NCBI GenBank assembly: GCA_910583525.1
Contig: CAJTXL010000002.1
Location: 91,278 to 155,277, forward strand
Length of the DNA stretch: 64,000 nt
From: an uncultured Muribaculaceae bacterium
GTDB lineage: Bacteria > Bacteroidota > Bacteroidia > Bacteroidales > Muribaculaceae
Direction of reading: 5' to 3'
The notes under the pieces were generated by a model. That model did not search any database. It was not told the DNA's origin and saw nothing but the letters and a program-made list of their open reading frames with translations. A program made the translations under genes and the position numbers. Shown here piece by piece: positions 26,335-36,300 of this stretch (the first letter of the stretch is position 1; every line of letters begins with the position of its first letter).

Positions 26335-27213
26335 ATGAAAGCTTACGTTTTCCCCGGTCAAGGTGCCCAGTTCGTAGGAATGGGCAAAGACCTTTACGAC
26401 AACAATGCCGAAGCCCACGAGCTTTTTGAGAAAGCAAACGACATATTAGGTTTCCGCATCACCGACCTGATGTTTGCCGGAACCGACGAAGACCTCCGCA
26501 AGACTGCCGTCACGCAGCCGGCCATATTCCTGCACTCTGTGCTTCTTGCGAAGTCGCTCGGCGCCGATTTCAAGCCCGACATGGTGGCAGGTCACTCGCT
26601 TGGCGAGTTCTCGGCCTTGGTAGCCGCCGGCGCTCTTAGCTTTGAGGACGGTCTGCGTCTTGTTGCAGCCCGTGCCAATGCCATGCAGAAGGCCTGCGAA
26701 CTTACCGAATCGACCATGGCCGCCGTAATAGCCCTTCCCGACGAAAAGGTAGAGGAGATTTGCGCCGGCATCGACGGTGTTGTCGTGTGCGCCAACTACA
26801 ACTGCCCCGGCCAGCTTGTCATTTCGGGCGAAGTTGCAGCTATCGACGCCGCCTGCGAGGCTCTCAAGGCAGCAGGAGCAAAACGTGCCCTCAAACTCAA
26901 GGTGGGCGGCGCTTTTCACTCGCCCTGTATGGAACCGGCACGTGCCGAATTGGCCGAAGCTATCGAGCATACCGATTTCCACACTCCCGTGTGCCCCGTG
27001 TTCCAGAATGTCGACGCACTTCCGCACACCGACCCTGCCGAAATCAAGGCAAACCTTGTGGCTCAGCTCACAGCCCCGGTGCGTTGGACGCAGACCGTTC
27101 GCAACATGATTGCCGACGGCGCCACAGAATTCGTAGAACTCGGCCCGGGCAAAGTGCTTCAAGGTCTTGTAGCCAAAATCGACCCGTCGGTAGCCGTTTC
27201 GGGCATGCAATAA
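26335..27213 (+). CDS. fabD: Malonyl CoA-acyl carrier protein transacylase
   Basis: 292 residues, the usual FabD length. The start at 26335 gives 'MKAYVFPGQGAQFVGMG', the canonical opening; an in-frame ATG 57 bases earlier lies over the promoter. Catalytic Ser88 is in 'AGHSLGEFSA' and His195 in 'GGAFHSPCM'; Gln9 and Arg113 in 'AARANAMQKA' complete the site. It transfers malonyl from CoA to ACP in fatty acid synthesis. It is followed after 18 bases by an rRNA methyltransferase gene. Confidence 0.96.
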   Translation: MKAYVFPGQGAQFVGMGKDLYDNNAEAHELFEKANDILGFRITDLMFAGTDEDLRKTAVTQPAIFLHSVLLAKSLGADFKPDMVAGHSLGEFSALVAAGALSFEDGLRLVAARANAMQKACELTESTMAAVIALPDEKVEEICAGIDGVVVCANYNCPGQLVISGEVAAIDAACEALKAAGAKRALKLKVGGAFHSPCMEPARAELAEAIEHTDFHTPVCPVFQNVDALPHTDPAEIKANLVAQLTAPVRWTQTVRNMIADGATEFVELGPGKVLQGLVAKIDPSVAVSGMQ

Positions 27214-27231
27214 GCCGAACGGACTCTCAGC

Positions 27232-28659
27232 GTGGACGGAACTTTGCCCGAAGCTTTTGTGGCGATGGTCCGGAGCTATGGCTCCGACTATGCCGCACCG
27301 CTGTTGGCGGCGCTTGAAACGGCACCGTCGGTAAGTGTCCGTGCCAATACGCTGAAATCGTGCCGTCCGTCAGAAACAGCCGACCCTGTGCCATGGTGCA
27401 GGGCCGGTTTTTATTTGCCGTCGCGTCCGCTTTTCGCCGCCGACCCGGCGTGGCACCAGGGGCTGTACTATGTTCAGGATGCTTCGTCGATGGCCTATGG
27501 TGCGGCGGTCGCCGCGATTGTGGAGCGTTGCTTCGGTGATACCGCCAATTTGCGTTACCTTGACGCCTGCGCAGCGCCGGGCGGCAAGACCATCGCGGCT
27601 GTCGAGGCGCTTCCGGCTTCGGCGCTTGTGGTCGCCAACGAGTTCGACCGTCACCGGGCCAATATATTGCTCGAAAACGTGCTGAAGGAAGGTGCGCCGA
27701 ATGTTGTCGTATCGCAGGGCGACGCTTCGGCTTATGCGCGTTTTGAAGAGGCTTTCGATATAATAGCCGTAGATGCCCCCTGCTCGGGCGAGGGCATGAT
27801 GCGCAAAGAGCCGGAGGCCATCAGGCAATGGTCGCAAAGTCTTATCGACAGCTGCGCATCGGTTCAGCGACAGCTTGTTACGGCTCTTTGGCGCGCGCTG
27901 AAGCCCGGCGGTGTACTGCTCTACAGTACGTGCACTTTTAACCGTACGGAGAACGAGCTTAATGTGGCTTCTTTTGTCGACGGGCTTGACGCCGAGAGCA
28001 TAGACCTCGGCCTTGACGCCTACGACGGAGTCGGTACCGGCATCGACACTCCTCACCGGTGCTATCGCTTTACTCCCGGCCACGTGCGTGGCGAGGGGTT
28101 GTTTATTGCCGCTCTCCGTAAGCCCGGCTCGCATTCCGCCGGAGGCGGTTCTGCTGTCGGCCGGCGCCGTCAAGCGGCAAAACTATCGCAGGAAGCTTCG
28201 GTTTTCGTCGCCGCCCATGTTCTTGGTCGAGGCGACGGCTATTCTGTCGCTGAGGACGGTGTCGGCATAATACTCAGGCCGTCGGCTCACGATGCCTTCG
28301 TCGGTATGTTGTCGTCGAAGGTGCGTATGCTCAGAAGCGGTCTTTCTGCTGCCGTGCTGAAGGGGCGCGACTATGTGCCGACCCACGAATTGGCATTGAG
28401 CACGATGCTTGACACGGGTTCTTTCCCGGCAGTCGAACTCGACTACCGTGCTGCCATGTCTTATCTCCGCGGCGAAGCTATGGCCGAGGTGTCTCCGGCG
28501 CTTGCCAAAGGTTTCGTGTCGGCATGCTATGGCGGCCGTCCATTGGGTTTCCTGAAAAACGTGGGGCGGCGTGCCAACAATCTCTACCCCGAAGCTATGC
28601 GGCTGAGGCTTGAAGACCGGCAGCTTCCGTCAAGCGCACCAAATACAATAATAGAATAA
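27232..28659 (+). CDS. rRNA (cytosine-C5)-methyltransferase, RsmF/RsmB type
   Basis: 475 residues with a GTG start at 27232; this start retains the conserved 'LPEAFVAMVRSYG' opening. The SAM-binding domain has 'LDACAAPGGKT' (110-120) and 'VVANEFDRHR'; the two family cysteines are Cys184 in 'DAPCSGEGMMRK' and the nucleophile Cys234 in 'YSTCTF'. After the catalytic domain there is a PUA-like C-terminal region (about 300-470) as in RsmF homologues of Gram-positives and Bacteroidetes. It modifies 16S rRNA; the exact position is not deducible. The next gene starts directly after its stop codon. Confidence 0.92.
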   Translation: MDGTLPEAFVAMVRSYGSDYAAPLLAALETAPSVSVRANTLKSCRPSETADPVPWCRAGFYLPSRPLFAADPAWHQGLYYVQDASSMAYGAAVAAIVERCFGDTANLRYLDACAAPGGKTIAAVEALPASALVVANEFDRHRANILLENVLKEGAPNVVVSQGDASAYARFEEAFDIIAVDAPCSGEGMMRKEPEAIRQWSQSLIDSCASVQRQLVTALWRALKPGGVLLYSTCTFNRTENELNVASFVDGLDAESIDLGLDAYDGVGTGIDTPHRCYRFTPGHVRGEGLFIAALRKPGSHSAGGGSAVGRRRQAAKLSQEASVFVAAHVLGRGDGYSVAEDGVGIILRPSAHDAFVGMLSSKVRMLRSGLSAAVLKGRDYVPTHELALSTMLDTGSFPAVELDYRAAMSYLRGEAMAEVSPALAKGFVSACYGGRPLGFLKNVGRRANNLYPEAMRLRLEDRQLPSSAPNTIIE

Positions 28660-30507
28660 ATGAAAGACTTGTTTGCCATACTCCGGCGCTTTGTTCCGCC
28701 GTATAAGAGGTATCTATTTCTCAACATATTCTTCAACCTGCTTACGGCTTTTCTGACGCTGTTTTCTTTTGCGTTGATAATACCGATACTGGAGATGCTC
28801 TTTAAAATCCGGGAGAGCGGATATGTACTTATGCACTGGGGCGATGCGTCGTTCAAAGAGGTGGTGTTCAACAATTTCTATTACTACACGCAGGAGCTGA
28901 TAGAGGCTGCCGGGCCGGGCGCCACCCTTGCGGTGCTTGCCGGCGGGCTTGTGGTGCTTACGGCTTTCAAGACGGGCGCAGCCTATCTCAGCTCGTATTT
29001 CATCATACCGATGCGTTCGGGCATCGTACGCGACATCCGCAACTATGTATATGATAAAATAACGACGCTGCCTATCGGATTTTTCACCTCGGAGCGCAAG
29101 GGCGACGTGATGGCACGTATGAGCGGCGACGTGGCCGAAATCGAGAATTCAGTGATGGCGTCGCTCGACATGCTCTTCAAGAACCCCGTAATGATAATAG
29201 TGTTCCTCACCACTATGGTGATGATTTCGTGGCAACTGACGGTGTTTGTCTTTGTGCTTCTTCCTGTGGCCGGGCTTGTCATGGGGCGTGTGGGCAAGAG
29301 GCTCAAACGCACGTCCTACGAAGGGCAGACCCAGTGGGGTGTGCTTATGTCGACCATCGAGGAGACCCTCGGCGGCCTGCGTATTATTAAGGCTTTCAAT
29401 GCCGAAGACAAGATGACGGCTCGTTTCCACGGCGAGAACCAGGTGTTCTACCGGCTGTCGAACAGCGTGGCCCGGCGTCAGTCGCTCGCCCATCCGATGA
29501 GCGAATTCCTCGGCACTACGGCCATCGCAATCATATTGTGGTTCGGCGGCAGCCTTATACTTTCGGGGGCGTCAGACCTGAGCGCGGCCGACTTTATCTA
29601 CTACATGGTCATTTTCTACAGCATCATCAATCCGGCCAAGGAGCTGTCGAAGGCGTCCTACGCCATTCAGAAAGGTCTTGCCTCGATGCAGCGTGTCGAT
29701 AAGATACTCAATGCTGTCAACCCGATAGCCGACCCCGAACATCCCAAGGCATTGCCGCAGGGCACTGAGCCTCCGGGTGTGTGCTTCGACCATGTGTCGT
29801 TCAGCTACGACGGCAACACGGAGGTGCTATCGGATATATGCCTCGACATCGCCCCCGGCGCAACGGTGGCTTTGGTGGGGCAGTCGGGTTCGGGAAAATC
29901 GACCATGGCTGACCTGATACCCCGTTTCTATGATGTCAAAGAGGGCGCGGTAAAGGTCGGTGGCACCGACGTGCGCAATCTCAGCGTGCACGGGCTTCGT
30001 TCGCTGATGGGTAATGTGAATCAAGAGGCTATTCTTTTCAACGATACCATCTTCAACAATATCGCATTCGGTGTAGAGGGCGCTACCCTCGAACAGGTGC
30101 GACAGGCAGCACGCATAGCCAATGCCGACGATTTCATAATGGCTACCGAAGACGGTTACGATACGCAGATAGGAGACCGCGGCTGCCGTCTGTCGGGCGG
30201 ACAGCGCCAACGCATATCGATAGCGCGTGCGGTGCTCAAAAATCCGCCTATTCTTATACTCGACGAGGCTACATCGGCTCTCGACAGCGAGAGCGAGACG
30301 CTTGTGCAGCAGGCTCTCGACCGTCTGATGCACGGGCGCACGACGCTTGTGATAGCGCACCGCCTGTCTACAATACGGCGCGCCGACCTTATATGTGTGA
30401 TGCAGCAGGGACGTATCGTCGAGGCCGGCACACACGACGAGCTGCTTGCCGAAGGGGCTAAGGGATTCTACCGTCGCCTTGTGGAGATGCAGTCGCTCGG
30501 GAAGTGA
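28660..30507 (+). CDS. MsbA-like ABC exporter (fused permease and ATPase)
   Basis: 615 residues. Six transmembrane helices in the first 330 residues; ATPase domain with Walker A 'GQSGSGKS' (407-414), signature 'LSGGQ' (511-515), Walker B 'ILILDEATSALD' (about 531-542) and 'IAHRLST'. Homodimeric exporters of this type move lipids, lipid A or drugs from the inner to the outer leaflet of the inner membrane. Start is adjacent to the stop of the methyltransferase gene. Lipid A flippase is the most common assignment in Bacteroidales but is not proven here. Confidence 0.9.
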   Translation: MKDLFAILRRFVPPYKRYLFLNIFFNLLTAFLTLFSFALIIPILEMLFKIRESGYVLMHWGDASFKEVVFNNFYYYTQELIEAAGPGATLAVLAGGLVVLTAFKTGAAYLSSYFIIPMRSGIVRDIRNYVYDKITTLPIGFFTSERKGDVMARMSGDVAEIENSVMASLDMLFKNPVMIIVFLTTMVMISWQLTVFVFVLLPVAGLVMGRVGKRLKRTSYEGQTQWGVLMSTIEETLGGLRIIKAFNAEDKMTARFHGENQVFYRLSNSVARRQSLAHPMSEFLGTTAIAIILWFGGSLILSGASDLSAADFIYYMVIFYSIINPAKELSKASYAIQKGLASMQRVDKILNAVNPIADPEHPKALPQGTEPPGVCFDHVSFSYDGNTEVLSDICLDIAPGATVALVGQSGSGKSTMADLIPRFYDVKEGAVKVGGTDVRNLSVHGLRSLMGNVNQEAILFNDTIFNNIAFGVEGATLEQVRQAARIANADDFIMATEDGYDTQIGDRGCRLSGGQRQRISIARAVLKNPPILILDEATSALDSESETLVQQALDRLMHGRTTLVIAHRLSTIRRADLICVMQQGRIVEAGTHDELLAEGAKGFYRRLVEMQSLGK

Positions 30508-30717
30508 TTATTTCGATTTGTATCGGTAGTCGATGCCGAAGATTGTTCCGACGAAAGTGAGTATTTCGCCGAAGGAAATCATTACCGACGAGTGTATTTC
30601 GCCGAGAGGCGAAACGATGAAGCCTGCAATGAGCAGGCCGGCGCCTACGGCTGTCATAAAGGCTGCGCAGAACAGTTGCAGTTCTTGCTGCCGTTTTTTA
30701 TCTGATTTGTTGTCCAT
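30508..30717 (-). CDS. Small membrane protein of unknown function
   Basis: 69 residues: a charged N-terminus (MDNKSDKKRQQE) followed by two hydrophobic helices (about 16-34 and 43-61) and a basic end. It lies antiparallel directly against the ABC exporter stop. A plausible real gene because of the clean topology and the gap it fills, but I do not recognise a family. Confidence 0.6.
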   Translation of the reverse strand: MDNKSDKKRQQELQLFCAAFMTAVGAGLLIAGFIVSPLGEIHSSVMISFGEILTFVGTIFGIDYRYKSK

Positions 30718-30866
30718 ATAGTTTTTTGCTGCAAATTTAATGTAGCGGAAAGGGGCGCTGATGCCGTTTTTCTCTTATGCAGGGGTTTGCGGCTGAACCT
30801 TTGTGCAGCCCGGTTTGTTTACGAGTTGATAGTCTTTGCGTTCAACTCAAAAATATATAAAGATAT

Positions 30867-31448
30867 ATGGACAGAAAAAGTATTAAAGGCACACGCACCG
30901 AGCATAATCTGCTTGCTTCGTTTGCAGGTGAAAGCCAGGCCCGTTCACGCTATACCTTGTTTGCTCAGAAAGCCCGAGAGGAGGGCTACGAGCAGATTGC
31001 GGCAGTGTTCCTCGAAACGGCAGAGCAGGAACTCAGCCATGCCAAACAGTTCTTTAGCCTTCTCGAAGGCGGAACTGTCGAAATTACTGCGGCCTATCCG
31101 GCCGGTGTCGTCGCCGACACAAAGACAAACCTCGCCGAAGCTGCCGCAGGCGAGCGCGAGGAGTGGGGCGAACTCTACGAGAATTTCGCCAAAGTGGCCC
31201 AGGAAGAGGGCTTTCCGCAGATTGCCAATCTGTATAAACTGATTGCCAAAGTCGAACAGATGCACGAACAGCGCTACATAAAGCTGCTCGAACGTCTTGA
31301 AACAGGCACTGAGTTTGAAGAGGCCGAGCCGGTCGAATGGTACTGCCGCCGTTGCGGTTTCACCATCACCGCCAAGGCCGCCCCGAAGCGCTGCCCCGTG
31401 TGCGGCGCCGACCAGGCGTGGTTCCAGCGCAAGGCCAACAACTACTGA
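30867..31448 (+). CDS. rbr: Rubrerythrin
   Basis: 193 residues, the normal length. The ferritin-like four-helix domain carries Glu22 and 'EQELSH' (Glu55, His58), and a second EXXH in 'VEQMHEQRY'; the C-terminal rubredoxin-like domain has two CxxC pairs ('WYCRRCGF' and 'KRCPVCGADQAW') for one iron. It reduces hydrogen peroxide in the cytoplasm of anaerobes. It stands alone between the small membrane protein and the SusCD operon, with a hairpin after the stop. Confidence 0.96.
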   Translation: MDRKSIKGTRTEHNLLASFAGESQARSRYTLFAQKAREEGYEQIAAVFLETAEQELSHAKQFFSLLEGGTVEITAAYPAGVVADTKTNLAEAAAGEREEWGELYENFAKVAQEEGFPQIANLYKLIAKVEQMHEQRYIKLLERLETGTEFEEAEPVEWYCRRCGFTITAKAAPKRCPVCGADQAWFQRKANNY

Positions 31449-31458
31449 ACACCTTCTT

Positions 31459-31501
31459 AAAAAAGCATTGCGGCGCAGCCTCGTTGTCGAAGCTGCGCCG
31501 C
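31459..31501 (-). terminator. Terminator between rubrerythrin and SusCD
   Basis: GCGGCGCAGC (31470-31479) pairs perfectly with GCTGCGCCGC (31492-31501). On the - strand the hairpin is followed five bases later by six T (31464-31459), so it works best as the terminator of the SusCD transcript; it may also stop the rubrerythrin transcript. Confidence 0.75.
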
Positions 31502-31522
31502 GCGCATTATATAAGGATTAGA

Positions 31523-33313
31523 TTATTTGTCCCAGCCTTCGTTCTGTGTGAGGTTTTTATTTAGCGCAATTTGGGTTGTTCCAATGGGCTGTAGATATTC
31601 GCGATTGGTGAATTTTCGCGGACTTGTAGCCTTGATGGTTTTGAACGCATCGAGGTAGCCATTTGTAACGGAAATATCAGACAGGAGAGTTGATGGCGCG
31701 TTTGAAACGTTTGCCCCAAGGATTAGGTCTATGTTTTCGGGCTTGGATGTATCCATGATTTCGAGCTGATGCCAACGAACGAGGTCGTAGAAACGATGGT
31801 ATTGGTCAAACATCAGTTCGCAGCGACGGCAGCGTCGTATTTCCCACAATAGGCTCGAAACGCCAGGCATATTGTTTGCAGGGTCATTTACTGCACTGAG
31901 GTCGGCAACCGTACGGTTGTCGGGCAGACCGGCTCTTTTGTATAGCTTGTTTAGGGTGTTGTTGATGTCGGCATCAGTGAGTTCTCCTTTTTCAGCCCTT
32001 GCTTCTGCATAATCCAAATAGATGTTCGCTAACCAATATAATGGTGCGCAAGTAAAGCTGCGCCCGTCGGTGGTGGCTTCTGTCATCGTAAAGTTGGGGT
32101 TGGCAAACTTGCTGATGGTATATCCTGTCGAAGATGTCAATGGGGCGGAGTTGGCACGGGCGTGTGTCATGCCGGGGAATGCAAGGTAGGGGTCAATGGT
32201 CTGTGCAAGCCGTCCGTCTCTTTCTGCGAGAGCTTTGGATATGTTTAGTGCCACGGGTTCCCCGTCATTGTCGTATTCGACTTCCGGAATGTCGGATGTA
32301 TTGCATGTAGTTTTAGCTAATGGTAGGCCATCTTTGAACAAATAGGCGTCGAAGGCGTCTTTGTTCATGCCGTTGATTTCTGTTCCGGCACTGATGTAGG
32401 TGACAATAGAACTTCCGAGGATGCCGAGTTCGTATCCTTTCATGAATATGACTTCGGGATTTTCGCGCAGGCTCTTGAACCCGCGTTCGTTGTCTGTGTT
32501 GAAAGTCGAAATGTAGAGGTCTTTGTAGTTTTCGCAAAGCTGGTAGCTGCCCATCAGCGCGTTGCATGCTGTGATGACTTCGTCGTAGAACTTGTTTGCA
32601 CGCACTTTGTCGTTTTGGTGGTATTTGGCATAAGAGGCCTCGAACAGACATATTTCCGACTTCATTGCGTTGGCGAGGTCTTTGCTGAACTCCAATTTGT
32701 TTGACTGCTGGGCTATGTGCTCAACGGCGTAGTTTAGGTCTTCAAGAACGAAGTCCATGACTTTGTTGCGGTTTTCGCGTTTGCCATATAGTTCCGGAGA
32801 GTTGGTGTTGAGAACTTTGTCGATAAGTTGGACATCGCCGAAAGCGCGAACAAGTTCATAGTACTGCATAGCACGCACGAGCTTTGCCTGTCCGACATAG
32901 TCTTCTTTTGTGACGGTTGCCATGCTGTTGTTCTCAACGTTGTTTATTATGTAGTTGCATTTGCGTATAGCCTGATAGGACGCATCCCATACGGTGTTGG
33001 TTTCTTGGGCATATTCATATTCCCAATTTGCGAATACGCATCCGACGCCTGAAATTTGTTTGGTGCATTGGTCGTCGTTGATTGAGCGGTAATAGAAGTT
33101 ATTGACCCAGGAGTCGGCGTTGCCGTATCCGAGGAAGTTGCTGTACAGCCCGTTTATTTGGGCTTCAACGTTTTCTGCGCTTTCCCAATAGGCCGGTGTA
33201 TCGGTCTGTTTGTCGAGGGGATAGCGGTTGCGGTCGAGGAAGTCGTTGCAGCTTGTGAACGAAGCTGCGGACGCCGCAATAAGGCAGATATATAATATTT
33301 TGTTGAGTTTCAT
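31523..33313 (-). CDS. SusD-like outer-membrane lipoprotein
   Basis: 596 residues with a lipoprotein signal (lipobox 'FTSC', Cys22). The N-terminal TPR-like region has the usual pattern 'NDFLDRNRYPLD', 'WDASYQAIRKCNYIINN' and 'VGQAKLVRAMQYYELVRAFG'; the C-terminal half includes 'LYWLANIYLDYAEARAE' and 'LLWEIRRCRRCELMFDQYHR', typical of SusD/RagB. It captures a glycan at the surface and delivers it to the SusC channel encoded just upstream. The gap to susC is 13 bases. No enzyme, sensor or sigma/anti-sigma genes flank the pair, so the ligand is unknown. Confidence 0.95.
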   Translation of the reverse strand: MKLNKILYICLIAASAASFTSCNDFLDRNRYPLDKQTDTPAYWESAENVEAQINGLYSNFLGYGNADSWVNNFYYRSINDDQCTKQISGVGCVFANWEYEYAQETNTVWDASYQAIRKCNYIINNVENNSMATVTKEDYVGQAKLVRAMQYYELVRAFGDVQLIDKVLNTNSPELYGKRENRNKVMDFVLEDLNYAVEHIAQQSNKLEFSKDLANAMKSEICLFEASYAKYHQNDKVRANKFYDEVITACNALMGSYQLCENYKDLYISTFNTDNERGFKSLRENPEVIFMKGYELGILGSSIVTYISAGTEINGMNKDAFDAYLFKDGLPLAKTTCNTSDIPEVEYDNDGEPVALNISKALAERDGRLAQTIDPYLAFPGMTHARANSAPLTSSTGYTISKFANPNFTMTEATTDGRSFTCAPLYWLANIYLDYAEARAEKGELTDADINNTLNKLYKRAGLPDNRTVADLSAVNDPANNMPGVSSLLWEIRRCRRCELMFDQYHRFYDLVRWHQLEIMDTSKPENIDLILGANVSNAPSTLLSDISVTNGYLDAFKTIKATSPRKFTNREYLQPIGTTQIALNKNLTQNEGWDK

Positions 33314-33326
33314 GTTCTGATGCTTT

Positions 33327-36300
33327 TTAGAAGGTTACCTGAATGCCGAATGAGTATGATGTCATCATGGGGCTTGTTCGGCCGAACGATGCGACTCCGC
33401 CGCCCTTGGCATTGTCGCTGATTTCGGCATCAATGCCATATTTGCCGGCGCCGTTGTAGATGAAGAACGGGTTTTCTGTGCTGAAGTATATGCGGGCTTT
33501 CTGTATGTAGGCTTTGGTAGTGATATCAGCAGGCAGGGTATATCCTACGGTGATGTTCTTCATGCGTAGATAAGCCATGTTGACGAGGTATCGGTCGCTG
33601 CAGGTGAAGTTGTTGCGGCCTTGTCCGCAAGTCTGTTGCATACGGCTGTTGTAACCGAAGACCCCTCCCATCAGGTTCGGGTACTTGTTGTCCTGGTCGA
33701 TTATGTAGCCTGTTATGTTGCCTGCGTCGTCGAGTTCGTATTTGTTGAAGCTTGTCTGGTGAGTATAAAGGCCACCGTTGGCTTGAGCAAACGGTATTAC
33801 CCAGTTGTTGATTTGCCATTGTTTGCATTGACCCACGCCTTGGAAGAATAGATCGACATCAATGCCTTTCCATGCGGCGCCAAGTCGGAATGAATATTCG
33901 TAACGAGGCAGAGCGTTGCCTATGATTTTGAGGTCTCCGTGGTTTTCTTTTGTGCCAAGCGGAACTTTGACATGGTCTTCGTTTGCCAATGCGGCAGCAT
34001 AGCCTTGGTCGCCTTCAACATATGTTTTGCCGTTTAGTTTAATCATTGTCGGGTCGCCGTCGTTGATTACGCCGTCTCCGTTGAGGTCTTTGAATTTCAC
34101 GTCGCCGGGGCCGAAGACGAAACCGTCCCACGCGATGCGGTCTTGGCTCGGCAATCCGTTTTGACCGGCATATTCGCCTTCTTCAAAGTAGCGGTCGACT
34201 TCGAAGCCCCAGATGTCGCCATAGTATTGGCCTTCGTAGAAACGATTGTTGTTGGCTCCAGCCCCCGGCATATATGAATATAGGGTGCCGTCGGGATTGT
34301 TCCATTTTGTAATTTTGCTGCGTGCGTCGCCGATATTGAAGTTTGCCCACACGTCCCAGTCGCCGAAGCTATGGTTCCAGTTGATTCCGAGTTCCCAGCC
34401 TTGAGTGCGCATGTTGCCTGCGTTTTCAAGCGGGGCTTTATCTCCAAGAACTGAAGGGAGCACGGTGCCCGGTGCCAGCATGTCTTTGGTGTCGCGGTTG
34501 TACCAGTCGAAGGTAAGATTGAGCGAGTTGTTGAAGAAGCCCAAATCGAGGCCGATGTCGGTTGTCACTACGCGTTCCCATGTCAGCGATGTGGAAACGA
34601 GTGTCGGAGTGGTTGCCGATGATATTTTAGCCCCATTGCTGCCAAGCCAGTTTATATCTTGGCTGTTTAGGGTTATTGTAGAGATGAATTGGTTTTGTGC
34701 AAGGTTTTCGTTTCCAAGATGTCCGTAGGAAGCGCGTAGTTTACCGTTGCTCCACCATTCTTTGATGGGCTGGAAGAAGTTTTCTTCAGAGAAACGCCAG
34801 CCGGCGGAAGCCGAAGGGAAGAATGCCCATTGGTCATTTGCCGGGAAACGGGTTGAACCGTCGTAGCGGCAGTTGAACTCTACGAGGTAGCGGTTTCTGT
34901 AATCATAGTTTACGCGAGCGAAGAAACCGGCAGTAGCGCGGTGGCGTTTGAATGCCTCGTCTAAAAGGAAGGATGACGCGTCGTTGCCGTTTGTTAGTTC
35001 GATGGTCGGCAGATTGTTATCGACAAGACCGTAACGGCCTGCGCGGACGCCTTCATAGCGCCATTGTTCGGCAGAGAAGCCGGCCATAGCTTTAAAGTTG
35101 TGGTCTTGGGCGAATGTCTTAGCGTATGTGGCGAATACGTTCGTTGTCCAGCGGTCGAAGTCGGCGTTTTGGCGGTAAGCCCGGGTTCGAGCCTGGCTTG
35201 TCGGCCATGTTTCGAGTTCAAATGCCATCGCATTCCAGTTCCAGTCTTTTCGGGGAATCCATGCTCCGTCTTTTCGGAACATGTTGACGTCGTATGTAAA
35301 GTCTGCCTGAAGTGTCAGGCCTTTGATTATTTCGGCGTTGACCCAAGCCTGAAGTCTTATATTTCTGGTTACGGCCTTGTCAATATTACCCTGTTTACGC
35401 TCGGCGATGGGATTCTTGAACGGTATCTGCTCGCCTGTCTTTGGATCCGGCATTGAGCCGAATGTTTCCGTATAGGGCGCCCAACGCCATAGATATTGGT
35501 AACTGTTTAATTGGGTGTTGACTTCTTCAAACTCACGCTGTGTGAAATTGATGCGTGTGCCGGCTTTGAGCCATTTGGTTATTTCGGTCGAAATATTGGC
35601 GCTTGCCATATAGCGCTGCATTTTGTCGGGGGCGTAACGCTCAAGTCCCTGTTTTTCGTCATATCCGAATGCGAGGCGGTATTGGGTCTTTCCGCTTGTG
35701 CCTTCGAGGGATACATTGTGCTTCTGTGAGGGAGCGGCGTCGTTAAAGTATGTTTTGCGGATGTCCCAGTCGGCGTAGCGATACCATGTGCCGTTGTCAA
35801 ACACTCGATAGTCGCCCACGTTGTCATCCCCGGTCCAAGCCTGAAGCGGACGGTAGCTTGTGTAGCGCTCTCCGTGCTGTGCATACCATGCTTCGGCATA
35901 AGGAAGAAGGTCTTTGAACGGGATTTTTTCAGTACCCGTTGTCCCTTGCCCCGGGAAGCGTGCTGCGACCATCATTGATGCTTTGATGTCTTCGACTGAA
36001 CTTACGAAGTCGGGCAGCAGGGTGGCCCGGCTCCATGCGAAGTTGTTGGAGTATGTCACCGATATGCGGTCTTTCTTGGTCGAGCCTTTGGTTGTGATGA
36101 GCACAACGCCGAAGGCGGCACGGGCACCATAGACAGCAGCTGACGAGGCATCTTTAAGAACCGAGATGTCGGCGATGTCGTTGGGGTCGATGAAGTTGAG
36201 GTTGTCGACAGGGACTCCGTCGACAACGAGCAATGGAGAGGAATCTTGTCCGTTTGTGAGTGTGCCTGTGCCTCTGACGCGGATTGTGGCATCAGTGCCT